DNA of 64,000 nt, from NCBI GenBank assembly GCA_001953115.1, contig LSSL01000038.1, positions 1 through 64,000 on the forward strand, written 5' to 3'. Position numbers and translations under genes: made by a program. Each line of letters opens with the position of its first letter. Within the stretch, counting starts at the first letter, position 1. This document shows positions 14,591 to 24,873 of the stretch, one piece after another. The notes under the pieces are model-generated. The model did no database searches. It was not told where the DNA came from and saw nothing but the letters and a program-made list of their open reading frames with translations. This stretch comes from Smittium mucronatum (taxonomy: Eukaryota; Kickxellomycota; Harpellomycetes; Harpellales; Legeriomycetaceae).

Positions 14591-15640
14591 ATTTCAAAAA
14601 AAAAAAAAAGGATCATGCTCATCTTACCTCACTTTCTAGTTTCTTTGAATTTATTTATTTATTTGGATATAGATACTTGTTCTGAAAAAGGGGTTCATTA
14701 TGACTATTTCGCTAATTTTTATTGCGGAATAAATAAAAGTGTATTTTTAGACTTCTTTCTCGAAACCTCCCGATCTTTTTTATTATCGAATTATTCCCTT
14801 GATACCGTACACCAATATAAACTAACGCTGATTCTGATTCAAACCCAATTTTAGATTTATGCTGAGGAATTAATGGTTTTTGGAAATACGATTAGCCAAT
14901 GTATTTCCTCGTGGGTAAAGATTCCGATTTTATTAGAGATCAATAAAAGGAAAAGTCAAAAAAATGTATTTGTAAAGGGTGAGCTATTTGCTCATTGGCC
15001 ATGCTTCAATTAAACAGAAGTACGCATTATTTATTGGACAAAAGACATCTATATTCTATTTACTACTAAAATAAGAAATCTTGCAATAAAATTCCGCGAT
15101 ATAAAAAAAAAAAAAAACTAAAACAAGAAACTATCTAGACAATTTTAATTGGTATAGAGGTATTTTAATCTCTGATTTAATTTGAGGATCTCGCAATTAG
15201 CAATTGAAAAGATTGGATATTTTTGGGAGAAGAGGTTTTAATATTATTAGATTTCTGTGGGATTCAAAAGCTTCTATGCATTGTTTTTCCGTCAATATTC
15301 TATTCGAAAAAAAAAAACTAAAAAGGCTAATTTGCGGATGGGGGCGGAAGATGGTGTGGGAATGGGGGTTTTGTAAGGGGAGTAGAGTGGAGAGTGAAGA
15401 TTGATTTACAGCCCAGTTCGGCTTTAATAGGCTGTTTCAAAAGTATATGCGATATCTGCTATTGGTCCAATATATTGTTTCTGATTAAATCAAAAGTATG
15501 GCCCAATTAATGGCAGAGAAAAGTGGCCAAATCCATCCTTGATCCCATATTATAGCTAGGGCGATTTACACCCCATTCCTCTCCCAAAGCAAATAGATAG
15601 CATTAGGGGTGCTTGGGAAATAAGGAGCGAGGGAGTGAGG
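14591..15640. other. Island 1 left edge, intergenic, with weak open frames
   Basis: Base composition becomes visibly less A/T-rich here. A 79-codon open frame on the plus strand (14615-14854) and a 46-codon one after it (from ATG at about 14872) use some G/C-ending codons but match nothing I recognise. They are separated by a TTTTAG that could be a splice acceptor, so a small spliced gene cannot be excluded. From about 15.34 to 15.40 kb the plus strand is unusually G-rich. CCAAT-type motifs occur at about 14.89, 14.99 and 15.46 kb, which suits the upstream region of the HIT gene. Confidence 0.4.
15461..15471. promoter_or_regulatory. Palindromic CCAAT pair upstream of HIT gene
   Basis: ATTGGTCCAAT is a perfect inverted pair of CCAAT boxes sharing one central base, about 350 bp before the HIT start codon. 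CCAAT is the site of the Hap/NF-Y complex in fungi. That it is functional here is inference from position only. Confidence 0.35.
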
Positions 15641-15690
15641 GACTGATATAAAATGGCACTGGGTAGATTCGATGTTGATAAATAACAGAC

Positions 15691-15698
15691 TATAAAAG
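15691..15698 (+). promoter_or_regulatory. TATA box of HIT gene
   Basis: TATAAAAG lies 120 bp before the chosen ATG at 15818. A second candidate, TATAAAA, is at 15647-15653. The 120-bp spacing leaves room for a transcription start and a short leader. No other TATA-like site in this G-richer stretch is as good. Confidence 0.5.
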
Positions 15699-15817
15699 GC
15701 AAATAATCATTATTTAGATAGCTTGTCATAACTATAGTCCTCATTTTTCTTCACTTGTTCGATTGCTACGAATTCACAGCACTTTTTTTAATATTTTTAT
15801 CAAAAGCAGTTTCGGAG

Positions 15818-16231
15818 ATGGCACATTTGATCAGCGAATGTTTGTTTTGCAAAATCATCAAGGGTTCAATTCCCTCAATGAAGTTGCTTGAGACTGAGTT
15901 CAGCTATGCTTTCCTCGACATCAACCCTCTCTCAAAGGGTCATGCTTTGGTTATCCCAAAGTACCACGCCGCCAAGACCCATGAGGTTCCCGATGAGTAT
16001 CTCGCTGACATACTTCCCCAGGCTAAAAAGTTAGCTCTCGCTATGGGTTTGTCCGACTACAATATCTTGCAAAATAATGGTGCTATTGCCCACCAAGAAG
16101 TCATGCACGTTCATTACCACATCATCCCCAAACCAAATAAAGAGACTGGGCTTGTTATGAACTGGAAGAGTATTTCTCAATCTCAACCCGAACTCAAGGA
16201 GCTCGCTGATAAGATCACCAGCAATCTCTAG
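15818..16231 (+). CDS. HNT1: HIT-family (HINT-type) nucleotide phosphoramidase, HNT1-like
   Basis: A 137-residue protein of the histidine-triad family. HINT/Hnt1 enzymes hydrolyse adenosine 5'-monophosphoramidate and related nucleotide-amine conjugates in cytosol and nucleus. Visible marks are the N-terminal CLFCKIIKGSIPS zinc-site-like start, the substrate-pocket FLDINPLSKGHALVIPKYH segment, NILQNNGAIAHQEVMH, and the catalytic triad HVHYHIIPK near residue 100. The frame stays open to 15755, but family alignment begins close to CLFCKII, so I choose the Met of MAHLISECLFCKI; the upstream codons are probably leader. Length fits the family. Codons are strongly C/G-ending (ATC, AAG, CCC, CTC), unlike the A/T-ending codons of the other genes here, which suggests high expression. 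It is intronless as read and convergent with the MEX67-like gene, with 148 bp between the stop codons. Confidence 0.95.
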   Translation: MAHLISECLFCKIIKGSIPSMKLLETEFSYAFLDINPLSKGHALVIPKYHAAKTHEVPDEYLADILPQAKKLALAMGLSDYNILQNNGAIAHQEVMHVHYHIIPKPNKETGLVMNWKSISQSQPELKELADKITSNL

Positions 16232-16243
16232 TGCCTCAGCCCT

Positions 16244-16249
16244 AATAAA
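16244..16249 (+). promoter_or_regulatory. Poly(A) signal of HIT gene
   Basis: AATAAA begins 13 bases after the TAG stop codon. On the opposite strand an AATAAA at 16312-16317 lies about 63 bases past the stop of the MEX67-like gene, so the two 3' ends may overlap in this 148-bp spacer. Confidence 0.55.
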
Positions 16250-16379
16250 ACAAATAGCAGTTGATAGTCATGTTTATTTATCTTTCATCATTTCCCATGT
16301 TTGTTTTAAATTTTATTTATAATGGCCAAGTGAAAATATGAATTTTTTTTTCTATTGTAGTATCTTAAAACTGTTCTAA

Positions 16380-18754
16380 TTACGAAAATGCTTGAGCCGG
16401 TAGTTGTTCCTAAAAAGTAACCAAATATCGTGTGAGTTTGAAAGTTTTTTTAAAATTTCTGATTTTGTATAATAAAGTATTAAATACTAATAATGAGGTT
16501 ACCTTGAAAATGCTGAAAGCTTGTAAAGCCTTGTTATAATCCCAATTTGTATCGGATAGACACTTGGCTGACCATTCGGCATTGAGTCCGGTAGCTAGGC
16601 AAAGCTGCTGAACCATGTTGTTGTGGACTGAGGCCACATCCTCAGACACCGCTGCAGGTGGCTGAAGTGAAGGCGGTGGGAGGGTAAGTGTAAAGCTAGT
16701 AGATGGATTGTGGTTTCTGATTGTTAGGAGATCCCTTCTTATAATGCAGGGCCACCCATTGGCCAGTGCTACTGATGATGGTGGGGCTTCAGAGAGAATA
16801 AATGTGCGGTCAAACGAAAACACATGGTTGGGACTGTCTATCTCTGTAAACATTCCGTGCACAACCAACATTATACAGTTAGTATCGACTGATGAACCAG
16901 GTGTTGTTGATGGCGGTTCCGTCGGAGAGCCTAATTTGCAAGTCATGCTCCAAACATCAAACACTAATTTGCTAGGATCGGCGAGGTTGTGCGATGATGC
17001 TGGGAGCTCTTTGATTTTCTCGCATATTGCTCTATTTCCAACCGCCAGAGTTTGGTATCTTTTACCTCGGTTTTTGACCCTGGTTAAATTGCGGCTGAAT
17101 TTAACATAATGACTAATTGTTGAAGACTGCGAGCTTCCAGATATAGTGCTGACATTGGTGTTAATCGAAAACACAGCGTCGCTACTATATACATTAGCCA
17201 AATCTGGACGGTCTCGATCGTATAGCTGATAATAGCCCGCAATAAACCCCTGAGCTAAATTGGTCGATTCTGGCGAGTCTGAAAATGATGGGTTTATGGG
17301 CGAAAGCTCAGTCCAAGAGCTTAAATTTTTTGTACGGGAATATGAATCGAAACTATCTTTGGTTTTGCCTGGCTTTTCTTTTGCTAATCTTTTTGATTCT
17401 TCGAGTGCATATGCTCTTATTTCAGGTGATAAAACAACCAAGTCCAAAATTTCCAGCGATGGAAAACGGCTAGTAACTTGTTTGATATATGAAGTTTCTC
17501 CATCTGCGAGACTCAGCTCATTATTTCTGGCAAGCGTGTCTATTAAAATCAGTTCGCGCATTTCAGCCAAATATTTAGTAGATCCAATGATGCTGAAATA
17601 GTCCAGCTCTTTAAGAGATCTTATTGGATTGTTTTGGAGAGATAAGTTTTTCAGCTTGGGAAAATACAAAGATATAGAGGATATTGGCAGTAAAGTCGAC
17701 AGGCCGTTATTCGAAAGGTCAATTGTTTCTATCTGCGTACAAATTGTATATATATCATTAATTTAGTTTTAAAAAATATGAAATTTAGGAATGAACAAAA
17801 TAAAAAAAATATCACCTTAGGATATGTTTTAGAAGCTAAAACAAAAATCACCGTAACTACTTTAGATTCTTTAGTTCCCACAATTGGTGATATCCCCAAT
17901 TCATTAAGGATAGGTTCAGTATCCAGAGATTGAAGATTAAGTGTTGTATTCTCATTAAGAATTCTAGTTTCTAGAAACTTTAATATCACTTTATGTATCA
18001 ACTCTTTAGAATCCTTTTCACCCTCTGCTAATTCTATATGAAGCTGTTATAAACGTTCAATATTAATCAAAGACTTTTAAACAATATGGCAAAATTTAAA
18101 AAAATACTTACGTTTTTTCCAAAATACAAAGTTCCATTCAGAGTTAATAATTTTTCAGCCTGCTTGTGATTTTTTACTACTATTGAAGCTCCAACATCTG
18201 AAGGTGTTGCTTTTACTATAGTGATTTGATTGCTGGTTTTGTTAAGCAAATGCTTTCGAAGTAGTTGAAGAATCTTTGGATCAAATCCAGATATCTAACA
18301 AAATATATATGATTTGAATGGTTCGTAGTGAATTATATAAAGATATTTAAAATTATCTTTTTTAGAAAAATTGATCTTACATTAACAGAAACACCTTTAG
18401 AAGATCTAAATCACGTTTAACAAATATTACACTTTTTAGCAAAAGAAAAAACAAAATATATGAATGATAAGGAAAATTGGAAAAATAAAAATAAGAGGTC
18501 AATAGTGTTGATACATAGATCAGAAGTGTTGAAAAGTAAGATGGGGAGTTTGAGTAGTAGAATAAATCACTTTAATATTGTCTAGTTTGAAAGATAGAAG
18601 CAATAGATTCTGCATATTTAATAAATTACCTATTTGCAGTTGATGATGAATTTTTCTCTGATTTACTACCCTTTTTTTGGAGCTGTGAAGAGTTCGATCT
18701 TTTTGAACCAAATTTTTTGCTGAGATTTCCTGACCGTTTTTTAGGATTTGGCAT
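16380..18754 (-). CDS. MEX67: mRNA export receptor Mex67/NXF1-like, six exons
   Basis: Major mRNA export factor that, with Mtr2/NXT1, carries mRNPs through the nuclear pore. My gene model has exons (minus strand) 18754-18630, 18405-18381, 18294-18112, 18043-17816, 17732-16503 and 16409-16380. All introns are GT-AG (224, 86, 68, 83 and 93 nt), and phases join to 606 codons plus TAA; yeast Mex67 is 599 residues. Domains: a basic Lys/Ser N-terminus (1-45), an RRM-like fold (about 47-118, with GVSVN and LLTLNGTLYFGKN), leucine-rich repeats (about 188-290, IDLSNNGL, LSLQNNPIRSLKELD), an NTF2-like domain (about 344-528, HGMFTEID, GWPCIIRRDLLTIRN) and a C-terminal TAP-C/UBA-like FG-binding domain (about 558-606, LNAEWSAKCLSDTNWDYNKALQAF). 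The last exon encodes only nine residues (EQLPAQAFS), matching the conserved end of the family. An in-frame TAG 45 bases upstream supports the start. The first intron is the least certain part. Confidence 0.93.
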
Positions 18755-19613
18755 TTCGAATACTTGCAAAATTCGATCGGCTTTATTAAAAAAAATGTGC
18801 TAAAATGAAAAAGGACAATGACTTGTGTAAATTCTCTCAAAAATACAAAGGAATATCAGTTTACTGGGGGGGGGGGATGAAGAAAATGGATAGAAAAAGC
18901 GGCTACAAGTAATAGAATTTTCAAAAACAGAGGGATTTATATTTTGAAATGATGATATGAATATCTTTTTAATATTAGACAGAGAAGGAATTGAACTCGT
19001 GGCTCTGCAGTAAACTAAGAGATTACAGAAAGATCAAAGGCAGGGAATCAGATCCAAGCTTGATCAAGTAAAAAAACCGGGAGAAAATTTTTATCCTTTG
19101 ATATTGATGAGAGAGTAGTTGAACTAGTTCAAGTAAATGTCGAAAATATGCTGAAATCAATTTGAGTGAAGAAACAGATTGAAAGCAAATGGTTTTATTT
19201 TTCGCAGTATAACACTGAAAAACAAAAGTGCTGTTTTATAAAATTTGTAGAATCAGCCTATAAAATATCATATCCACGTAGAATTTTTTAGATCGTACAT
19301 TTTAATATCTGAGCTTCTTGTTTATAGCATGATAATTGGCTTAATTAATTGAGCTTTGTATTCTAGAAATTATATTGGACACTTAATTAACACAGCTTTT
19401 GATCAAATTTAAACAATTGGATGTTGTATGAAATAAACGCCAATGGAATCACTTTTTTGGAAACAAAAATAATGACATTCTGCAAAAAATAATTAATAGC
19501 GTAAATTTAAATAGCAAATAGGAACAAAAAAGTACAAATTATTAAAATTGAAAATTGACAGAAATATTAATCACAGGTAAAAAAGAAAATCGGCGATAAT
19601 GAAGAAGTTGAGT
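18755..19613. other. Intergenic: MEX67-like promoter and RING gene 3' flank
   Basis: No convincing gene. An 11-G run (18866-18876) lies 112 bases upstream of the MEX67-like start codon; on the minus strand it is a C tract. The remainder is moderately A/T-rich and holds the 3' flank of the RING gene. Confidence 0.6.
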
Positions 19614-21062
19614 TTATGTCCGGTTTGGGTTTGAAGCTGGAGCTGAACGTCTGTTGGGTGTCGGGCTCGAGGTCAGGCTCGATGTCGGAGTCCGATCAGT
19701 AGGCTCGTGAGCTGGTCCTCCCAAGCAATCGTCCTTACAGAGAGGACAGACCCGGTTGATCTTAAGCCATTCATCGAGGCAGTCCTTGTGGAAGTGATGT
19801 CCACACACCATACGTCTCAATATATCGTCTTGCTCATAATCACATAGACAAATGGAACAAGTTATGTCATCTTCGCTGTAATAGAGAGGATATCTTTTGG
19901 AAACACCAGGCTTGGAACTCATTCGCTGTGAAAATGGTCGCTTCCGTTTTTTTGAAACGAGGTATGCTAAATTTACAAATGGCCGGAATAAGACAAACAC
20001 ACTTTGGTCTTCCTGGTTTGATGATCCTGGCGAAGGGCGCAAGCTAGAGGTCTGAAGAGGTACAGAAGGAGAGTCTATGGGTTCAGAATATTGTGAAGTG
20101 ACAGGAGAATTACTACCATTATCAGGTTTATTAAGTGTGAACATAACTAGAGGTATTGAATCGATATCGGAATCAGATGCAGGATTAGCAGTTGCTGGGA
20201 ACTGGAATACTGGATTTAATATATATAAAACGCATGGCATGCAGAACACTAGAGATAGCAGTAGTATCAAGGGCAGAATAATGACAATGTAGCTGAGAAC
20301 GATTAGCGCTACAGATATATAGAATAGCACTGGTGCCGAATTTGCGCAAGTGGTAGATGAAAAGATCCAAAAATTGGCCAAAAAAAATAGGACAAAATTT
20401 AATACGTTCAAAATTTCAGAGAATTTGAAGATTATTCTTAGGAAAAAGTTTTCGAAACGATAGCCATCACCAGAAAAAACCCGAATGAACACAGAGCACA
20501 CCCCCCCCAAAAAACCCAGTGCTATTATTAGGGCCAAATATACTTTAAGAGGTTGATCGCAATGTTTTTTTGAAGACAAAGCAAGAGCCACTATACTGAT
20601 TAAAATTTTAAAAAATGAAAAGAGCAAACCGCCAAAAAGTAATATCCTCATACGCCGATTAAGGTTATTAGCTCTAGTATGGAAGTTGGATCTTATGTAC
20701 CTTGCACTCTCTAAAATACCAACTTGTCTGACTACATTAGAATTCATTCTTTGATTATCATTATTATTGTTGGGAGAGGAGGAATTTTCATTCGCAGTAT
20801 GGCTATCTTCAATGTCTAAACTAAGTATTTGAGAATTTGATGTGTTTTGACTAACAACAGCATTAAGAACTCTAGAACATGGGCTATTTTCACAGTTTTC
20901 ATTAACATTAATCTGAGACTCAGAATAACTTTTTTCGGTATTTATTTGTATGCTAACATTTTCATTATTTCTTTGGAGATCCAATTTTGAATTAATGACG
21001 GAGTCCTTAACAGAATTAGAGGCCTTTGGTGGATTTGAAGAAATGATATTATTAGATTGCAT
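19614..21062 (-). CDS. Multi-pass membrane RING-H2 E3 ubiquitin ligase
   Basis: A single-exon protein of 482 residues. A Ser/Asn-rich N-terminus (1-135) is followed by about five hydrophobic segments (about 138-163, 173-195, 208-233 and a long stretch 243-284), a Ser/Pro-rich linker, and a RING-H2 finger at 402-442. Its zinc ligands are Cys402, Cys405, Cys420, His422, His425, Cys428, Cys439 and Cys442 (CSIC, CGHHFHKDC, CPLC). The order membrane block, linker, RING near the C-terminus, and the CDQPLKVYL motif between the first two segments, resemble the plant membrane RING family that includes At4g11680 and At1g63170, which also occurs in fungi. It is expected to recruit an E2 and ubiquitinate substrates at a cell membrane; which membrane and which substrates cannot be told. 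A basic Pro/Ser tail follows the finger. The ATG at 21062 is the first in frame. It is head-to-tail with the MEX67-like gene. Confidence 0.9.
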   Translation of the reverse strand: MQSNNIISSNPPKASNSVKDSVINSKLDLQRNNENVSIQINTEKSYSESQINVNENCENSPCSRVLNAVVSQNTSNSQILSLDIEDSHTANENSSSPNNNNDNQRMNSNVVRQVGILESARYIRSNFHTRANNLNRRMRILLFGGLLFSFFKILISIVALALSSKKHCDQPLKVYLALIIALGFLGGVCSVFIRVFSGDGYRFENFFLRIIFKFSEILNVLNFVLFFLANFWIFSSTTCANSAPVLFYISVALIVLSYIVIILPLILLLSLVFCMPCVLYILNPVFQFPATANPASDSDIDSIPLVMFTLNKPDNGSNSPVTSQYSEPIDSPSVPLQTSSLRPSPGSSNQEDQSVFVLFRPFVNLAYLVSKKRKRPFSQRMSSKPGVSKRYPLYYSEDDITCSICLCDYEQDDILRRMVCGHHFHKDCLDEWLKINRVCPLCKDDCLGGPAHEPTDRTPTSSLTSSPTPNRRSAPASNPNRT

Positions 21063-22283
21063 ATTAATAATAATATTGCATTGATGTTGGATATTAAAAA
21101 AAAGTTGATGCTGGTCAAAATTTGAAGGTTTAAATTATTTTTTTCTTAATTAAATGAGGGGGGAGAGGTATAAAATCAAAATTTCAAACTTCAAGTGGAG
21201 TATTGGTTCGGGAATCAAGTTTAGAAAAGAGCAGTTGAGCAGAAATTTTGAATTGAAGTTAAAGGTCTAGTTTCCAGAAAAAAAACGTAAATCCAGGCTT
21301 TTCATTCGTTAAATTAGGTATGATGCAAAAAAAAATATCTTTTATAAAACCCCTGTTTGAAAAGGTAAGAAGAAAAATAAGAAATAGGAATAAGTTACAG
21401 GGTTAAGAAAATGGCGAGTATGATAGAGAAAAAACACTTTTACAGCTAGCATGAAATACAAGAAATAAAAACATTAATAAGGAATTACAGTGGTATCGCT
21501 AAAACGCTCGAGCTCCTTTAAAGAAAATCAGGCAGCGCGATGGGGTTTGTAAGTTTGGAATCGAAGTGATCTTGCGGAGATCAAAACAGTTTTCGTAAAA
21601 ACTCTGGAATGCTGAAAGAGGCCACTCTTGAGAAAAAGGAATTGAGATCAACTGAGGAAATTATGGGTTTGCGGAATGAAGACTATTAAGCCTTCTTTTC
21701 TTTGACATCTTTTTTAATTTGACCCACTAAAGATTCTCATTCTATTGGCTGAATGTTTTATCGGCATCTTTTCCGCTGACTAGAATAATCCAATGAACCC
21801 CACCTCCAATACTAAATGCTCCAATGTTTTACATTAACTCAACATCTTATTCCTCGGCCATTGCCTGTCATGAGGTTTTATTGGCGGATTACAATATTAT
21901 CAATCTTCAGCGTTTAAAGCAATTGTCTATTCCAATTAGCCCCGTCTTTATAATATAAATAGCCAATAGTCACACATATAATTTGGATAGCCAATCATCA
22001 CTGCCTAGTTAATATAGATAGCCAATAGTACACATATAATATAACCATATTTTCCCAACATTGGGGTTTTCTCCAATAAATAAGCGCGAAATCAAAAAGT
22101 ATCCCAAGACTCAAACTTGATAATTCCCAGTAAAATAATACACAGTATTTTGTTGGATTCCTCTATTCTTGGAAGCAATAAAAAAAAGGCATTAAATGAA
22201 CACTTAGTAGACCAAATACATGTTTTCAACCTTAATAACATCTCTTGGGTGTCTTTTTATTGCTGTCTAAAATTAAATCCCAC
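21063..22283. other. RING gene upstream region with CCAAT-rich promoter
   Basis: Short open frames (about 40 codons) on both strands at 21.5-21.7 kb look like leader sequence, not genes. Around 21.9-22.05 kb are repeated ATAGCCAAT motifs and A/T stretches such as TTTATAATATAAATA. They lie about 0.9 kb upstream of the RING start codon and next to the minisatellite. Confidence 0.5.
21959..22040 (+). repeat. Direct repeat pair with CCAAT core
   Basis: ATAGCCAATAGT followed by ACACATATAAT occurs at 21959-21982 and again, with one base missing, at 22018-22040, 59 bp apart. An extra ATAGCCAAT lies between them at 21987-21995, and another beyond the minisatellite at 23270-23278. The copies share a CCAAT box. 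Confidence 0.8.
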
Positions 22284-23188
22284 AAAAAAGTGCGTATATT
22301 CCTATTCAGTTGATTTTTGGCTGCAATAAAAAAGTGCGTATATTCCTATTCAGTTGATTTTTGGCTGCAATTAAAAAGTGCGTATATTCCTATTCAGTTG
22401 ATTTTTGGCTGCAATAAAAAAGTGCGTATATTCCTATTCAGTTGATTTTTGGCTGCAATAAAAAAGTGCGTATATTCCTATTCAGTTGATTTTTGGCTGC
22501 AATAAAAAAGTGCGTATATTNNNNNNNNNNNNNNNNNNNNNNNNNNNNNNNNNNNNNNNNNNNNNNNNNNNNNNNNNNNNNNNNNNNNNNNNNNNNNNNN
22601 NNNNNNNNNNNNNNNNNNNNNNNNNNNNNNNNNNNNNNNNNNNNNNNNNNNNNNNNNNNNNNNNNNNNNNNNNNNNNNNNNNNNNNNNNNNNNNNNNNNN
22701 NNNNNNNNNNNNNNNNNNNNNNNNNNNNNNNNNNNNNNNNNNNNNNNNNNNNNNNNNNNNNNNNNNNNNNNNNNNNNNNNNNNNNNNNNNNNNNNNNNNN
22801 NNNNNNNNNNNNNNNNNNNNNNNNNNNNNNNNNNNNNNNNNNNNNNNNNNNNNNNNNNNNNNNNNNNNNNNNNNNNNNNNNNNNNNNNNNNNNNNNNNNN
22901 NNNNNNNNNNNNNNNNNNNNNNNNNNNNNNNNNNNNNNNNNNNNNNNNNNAAAAAGTGCGTATATTCCTATTCAGTTGATTTTTGGCTGCAATAAAAAAG
23001 TGCGTATATTCCTATTCAGTTGATTTTTGGCTGCAATAAAAAAGTGCGTATATTCCTATTCAGTTGATTTTTGGCTGCAATAAAAAAGTGCGTATATTCC
23101 TATTCAGTTGATTTTTGGCTGCAATAAAAAAGTGCGTATATTCCTATTCAGTTGATTTTTGGCTGCAATAAAAAAGTGCGTATATTCC
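22284..23188 (+). repeat. 44-bp minisatellite interrupted by assembly gap
   Basis: A tandem array with an exact 44-bp period. Each unit starts AAAAAAGTGCGTATATTCC and ends in GGCTGCAAT. Five full units lie left of the gap (starts at 22284, 22328, 22372, 22416, 22460) plus a partial one at 22504. Another five or so lie right of it (starts at about 22950, 22994, 23038, 23082, 23126) plus a partial one at 23170. The units are essentially identical; the third has one A-to-T change. The period is not a multiple of three and each frame meets a stop, so it is not coding. Confidence 0.97.
22521..22950. other. Assembly gap (430 N) inside minisatellite
   Basis: A run of unknown bases placed inside the tandem array. 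The distance between the flanking units is 446 bp, which is six more than ten 44-bp units, so the gap length is an estimate and the true copy number is unknown. Confidence 0.98.
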
Positions 23189-24860
23189 CATTTAAAGAAG
23201 TCTATTTCAAAGTAAAGATTACCAATTTCTCAAAAAACCACATCTATATAATTGGACATAACATAATTAATAGCCAATCTGAGCTCTTTCTTACAAGTCA
23301 ACTGCTGCCAAAAACCTCCAATTAATAAACACACGCTTTTTAATTGATTCCCACACTATACAAATCCGGAGTCTTTTGTTTGAATCCAAGCCAAATTAAT
23401 TACACCCATAATATGCAAGATATTTTCTCTGCGATTTGATTTGATTTTGTCATTATAATACTATATTTGGGAATACAAAATGCACTCCGCGTTAAAATAT
23501 TCTAATCACAATTATGATAACCAAAATCTATAGATAATTCAGCTATTAAAACTTGCTACTTTTGACTATGTTGATACCTACTTTGTTTTTTGGCGTAAGT
23601 GATCTATTTATACCCCATTCAATTATGAAGAAATAAGGCTAGCCTTTATGCAAGATCAAGAAAAAATGTAAATAAAAGCCACCAAATAACACAAGCTCAT
23701 CTAGAATTTGAATATCACAGGGCTCAAACGACAATTTGTTTTTTCATATGTAAACAAAAGTTTTAAATAAAGTCAAAAGAGTTGAATATCCGTAAAAAAT
23801 TCTGATAGAGTATCCAAATTTTTAATGATAACAACCAAAATACGCCATTAGACTTTTTTAAAAAAAACAAAAATATCCAATGAATGATGAGATGGGACAA
23901 CTAAACATCCCTTACCTCGAAGAAACCCCCGATAAACAAAGGATAACATATACTAAAAAACAGTTTCCATTTAAAAACTTGCGGTTGATCACAATTAAAC
24001 TTTAATATCATTGTCTGTAAACACCATTTAAAATATCCTTGAAAAATTCAGATGACATGAAAACAAATAAAAACCGAGAAAATTTTCGACTTTTGTATTC
24101 TAGCGAAAAAATCCCATAAAGAATTTGTTTTATATTTAAATCCATACAGCCCGAGATCAAAACCAGAAACGATTTAAATCTTCCTATAACCAGAAGACGG
24201 TTCTATAAATATCAAACTAATCACAATATTATTGAAAATTATCAAGGAAAAAAACTAATAGTGTTATCAATTCAGTTAAGGATTTCAAGGTAAAATTCAT
24301 GAAAATGACCTTTTAATCAGTCTCACAAGACCTTTACATACAAAGCCACCCTGATTTACATATTATTTTGAATTAATATCAAATGGTGAAAATAATCCAA
24401 TTCCCTTTAGTTCTCAAAAAAATATTCTAGTAATTCAAAAAATCAAGTAACCCATGATGGTTACCGCTTTAAATTTTCAGTCATCACTATTAATACTCTT
24501 AATGATATTCCCTTATCGATAAGAAAATAAAAAACGTTAAATCATTGGTCCTATTTGTGGGTTTTTCAAATTACTTGCAATGAATTTCCTTGTTTTGGGT
24601 TATTTTTTTTTTTGTATCACGGAATTTTATTAGAAGATAACGTCATTAAAAACTATACTAAAAAAATACGAGTAAAAAATGTTATTATCCTAACTACGAT
24701 AAGTTCCTCTGCCGGATTACCGGCTGCGTACCTACGGATAAAGGGTTCAATCTAATAACCACCAAATAATACCCTGGCATTGCTTCAAGTAGGTGTATGA
24801 CTGAGACCTTATCGGTTATGAATTAAGCTCTTTTTCAATGAGCAATAGTCCATTGAAGCT
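23189..24860. other. Intergenic tract, possibly with decayed coding sequence
   Basis: No intact gene. Short coding-like frames occur on both strands at 23.88-24.0 kb: a 41-codon plus-strand frame (23880-24005) and an overlapping minus-strand frame containing CDQPQVFKWKLF. A perfect hairpin, GCCGG-ATTA-CCGGC, lies at 24711-24724. One ATAGCCAAT is at 23270-23278. Confidence 0.45.
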
Positions 24861-24873
24861 ACTGAGTTCATAG

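Noticed and set aside
16708..17601. Plus-strand open frames of 133, 113 and 62 codons
   Set aside because: They are antisense shadows of the large MEX67-like exon, whose protein domains are unambiguous.
18975..19040. Minus-strand B-box-like sequence (GAGTTCAATTCC)
   Set aside because: The T stem does not pair and no cloverleaf can be built.
22486..23023. Open frames of about 170 codons spanning the gap
   Set aside because: They consist almost entirely of unknown bases plus noncoding minisatellite units.
22284..23188. CRISPR-like array
   Set aside because: The 44-bp units are contiguous with no unique spacers, and the host is eukaryotic. It is a minisatellite.
24670..24765. tRNA-like arrangement with GGGTTCAATC and 7-nt complementary ends (GTTATTA/TAATAAC)
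   Set aside because: The T arm cannot pair and leaves too few bases for an acceptor stem; only the small GCCGG hairpin is real.
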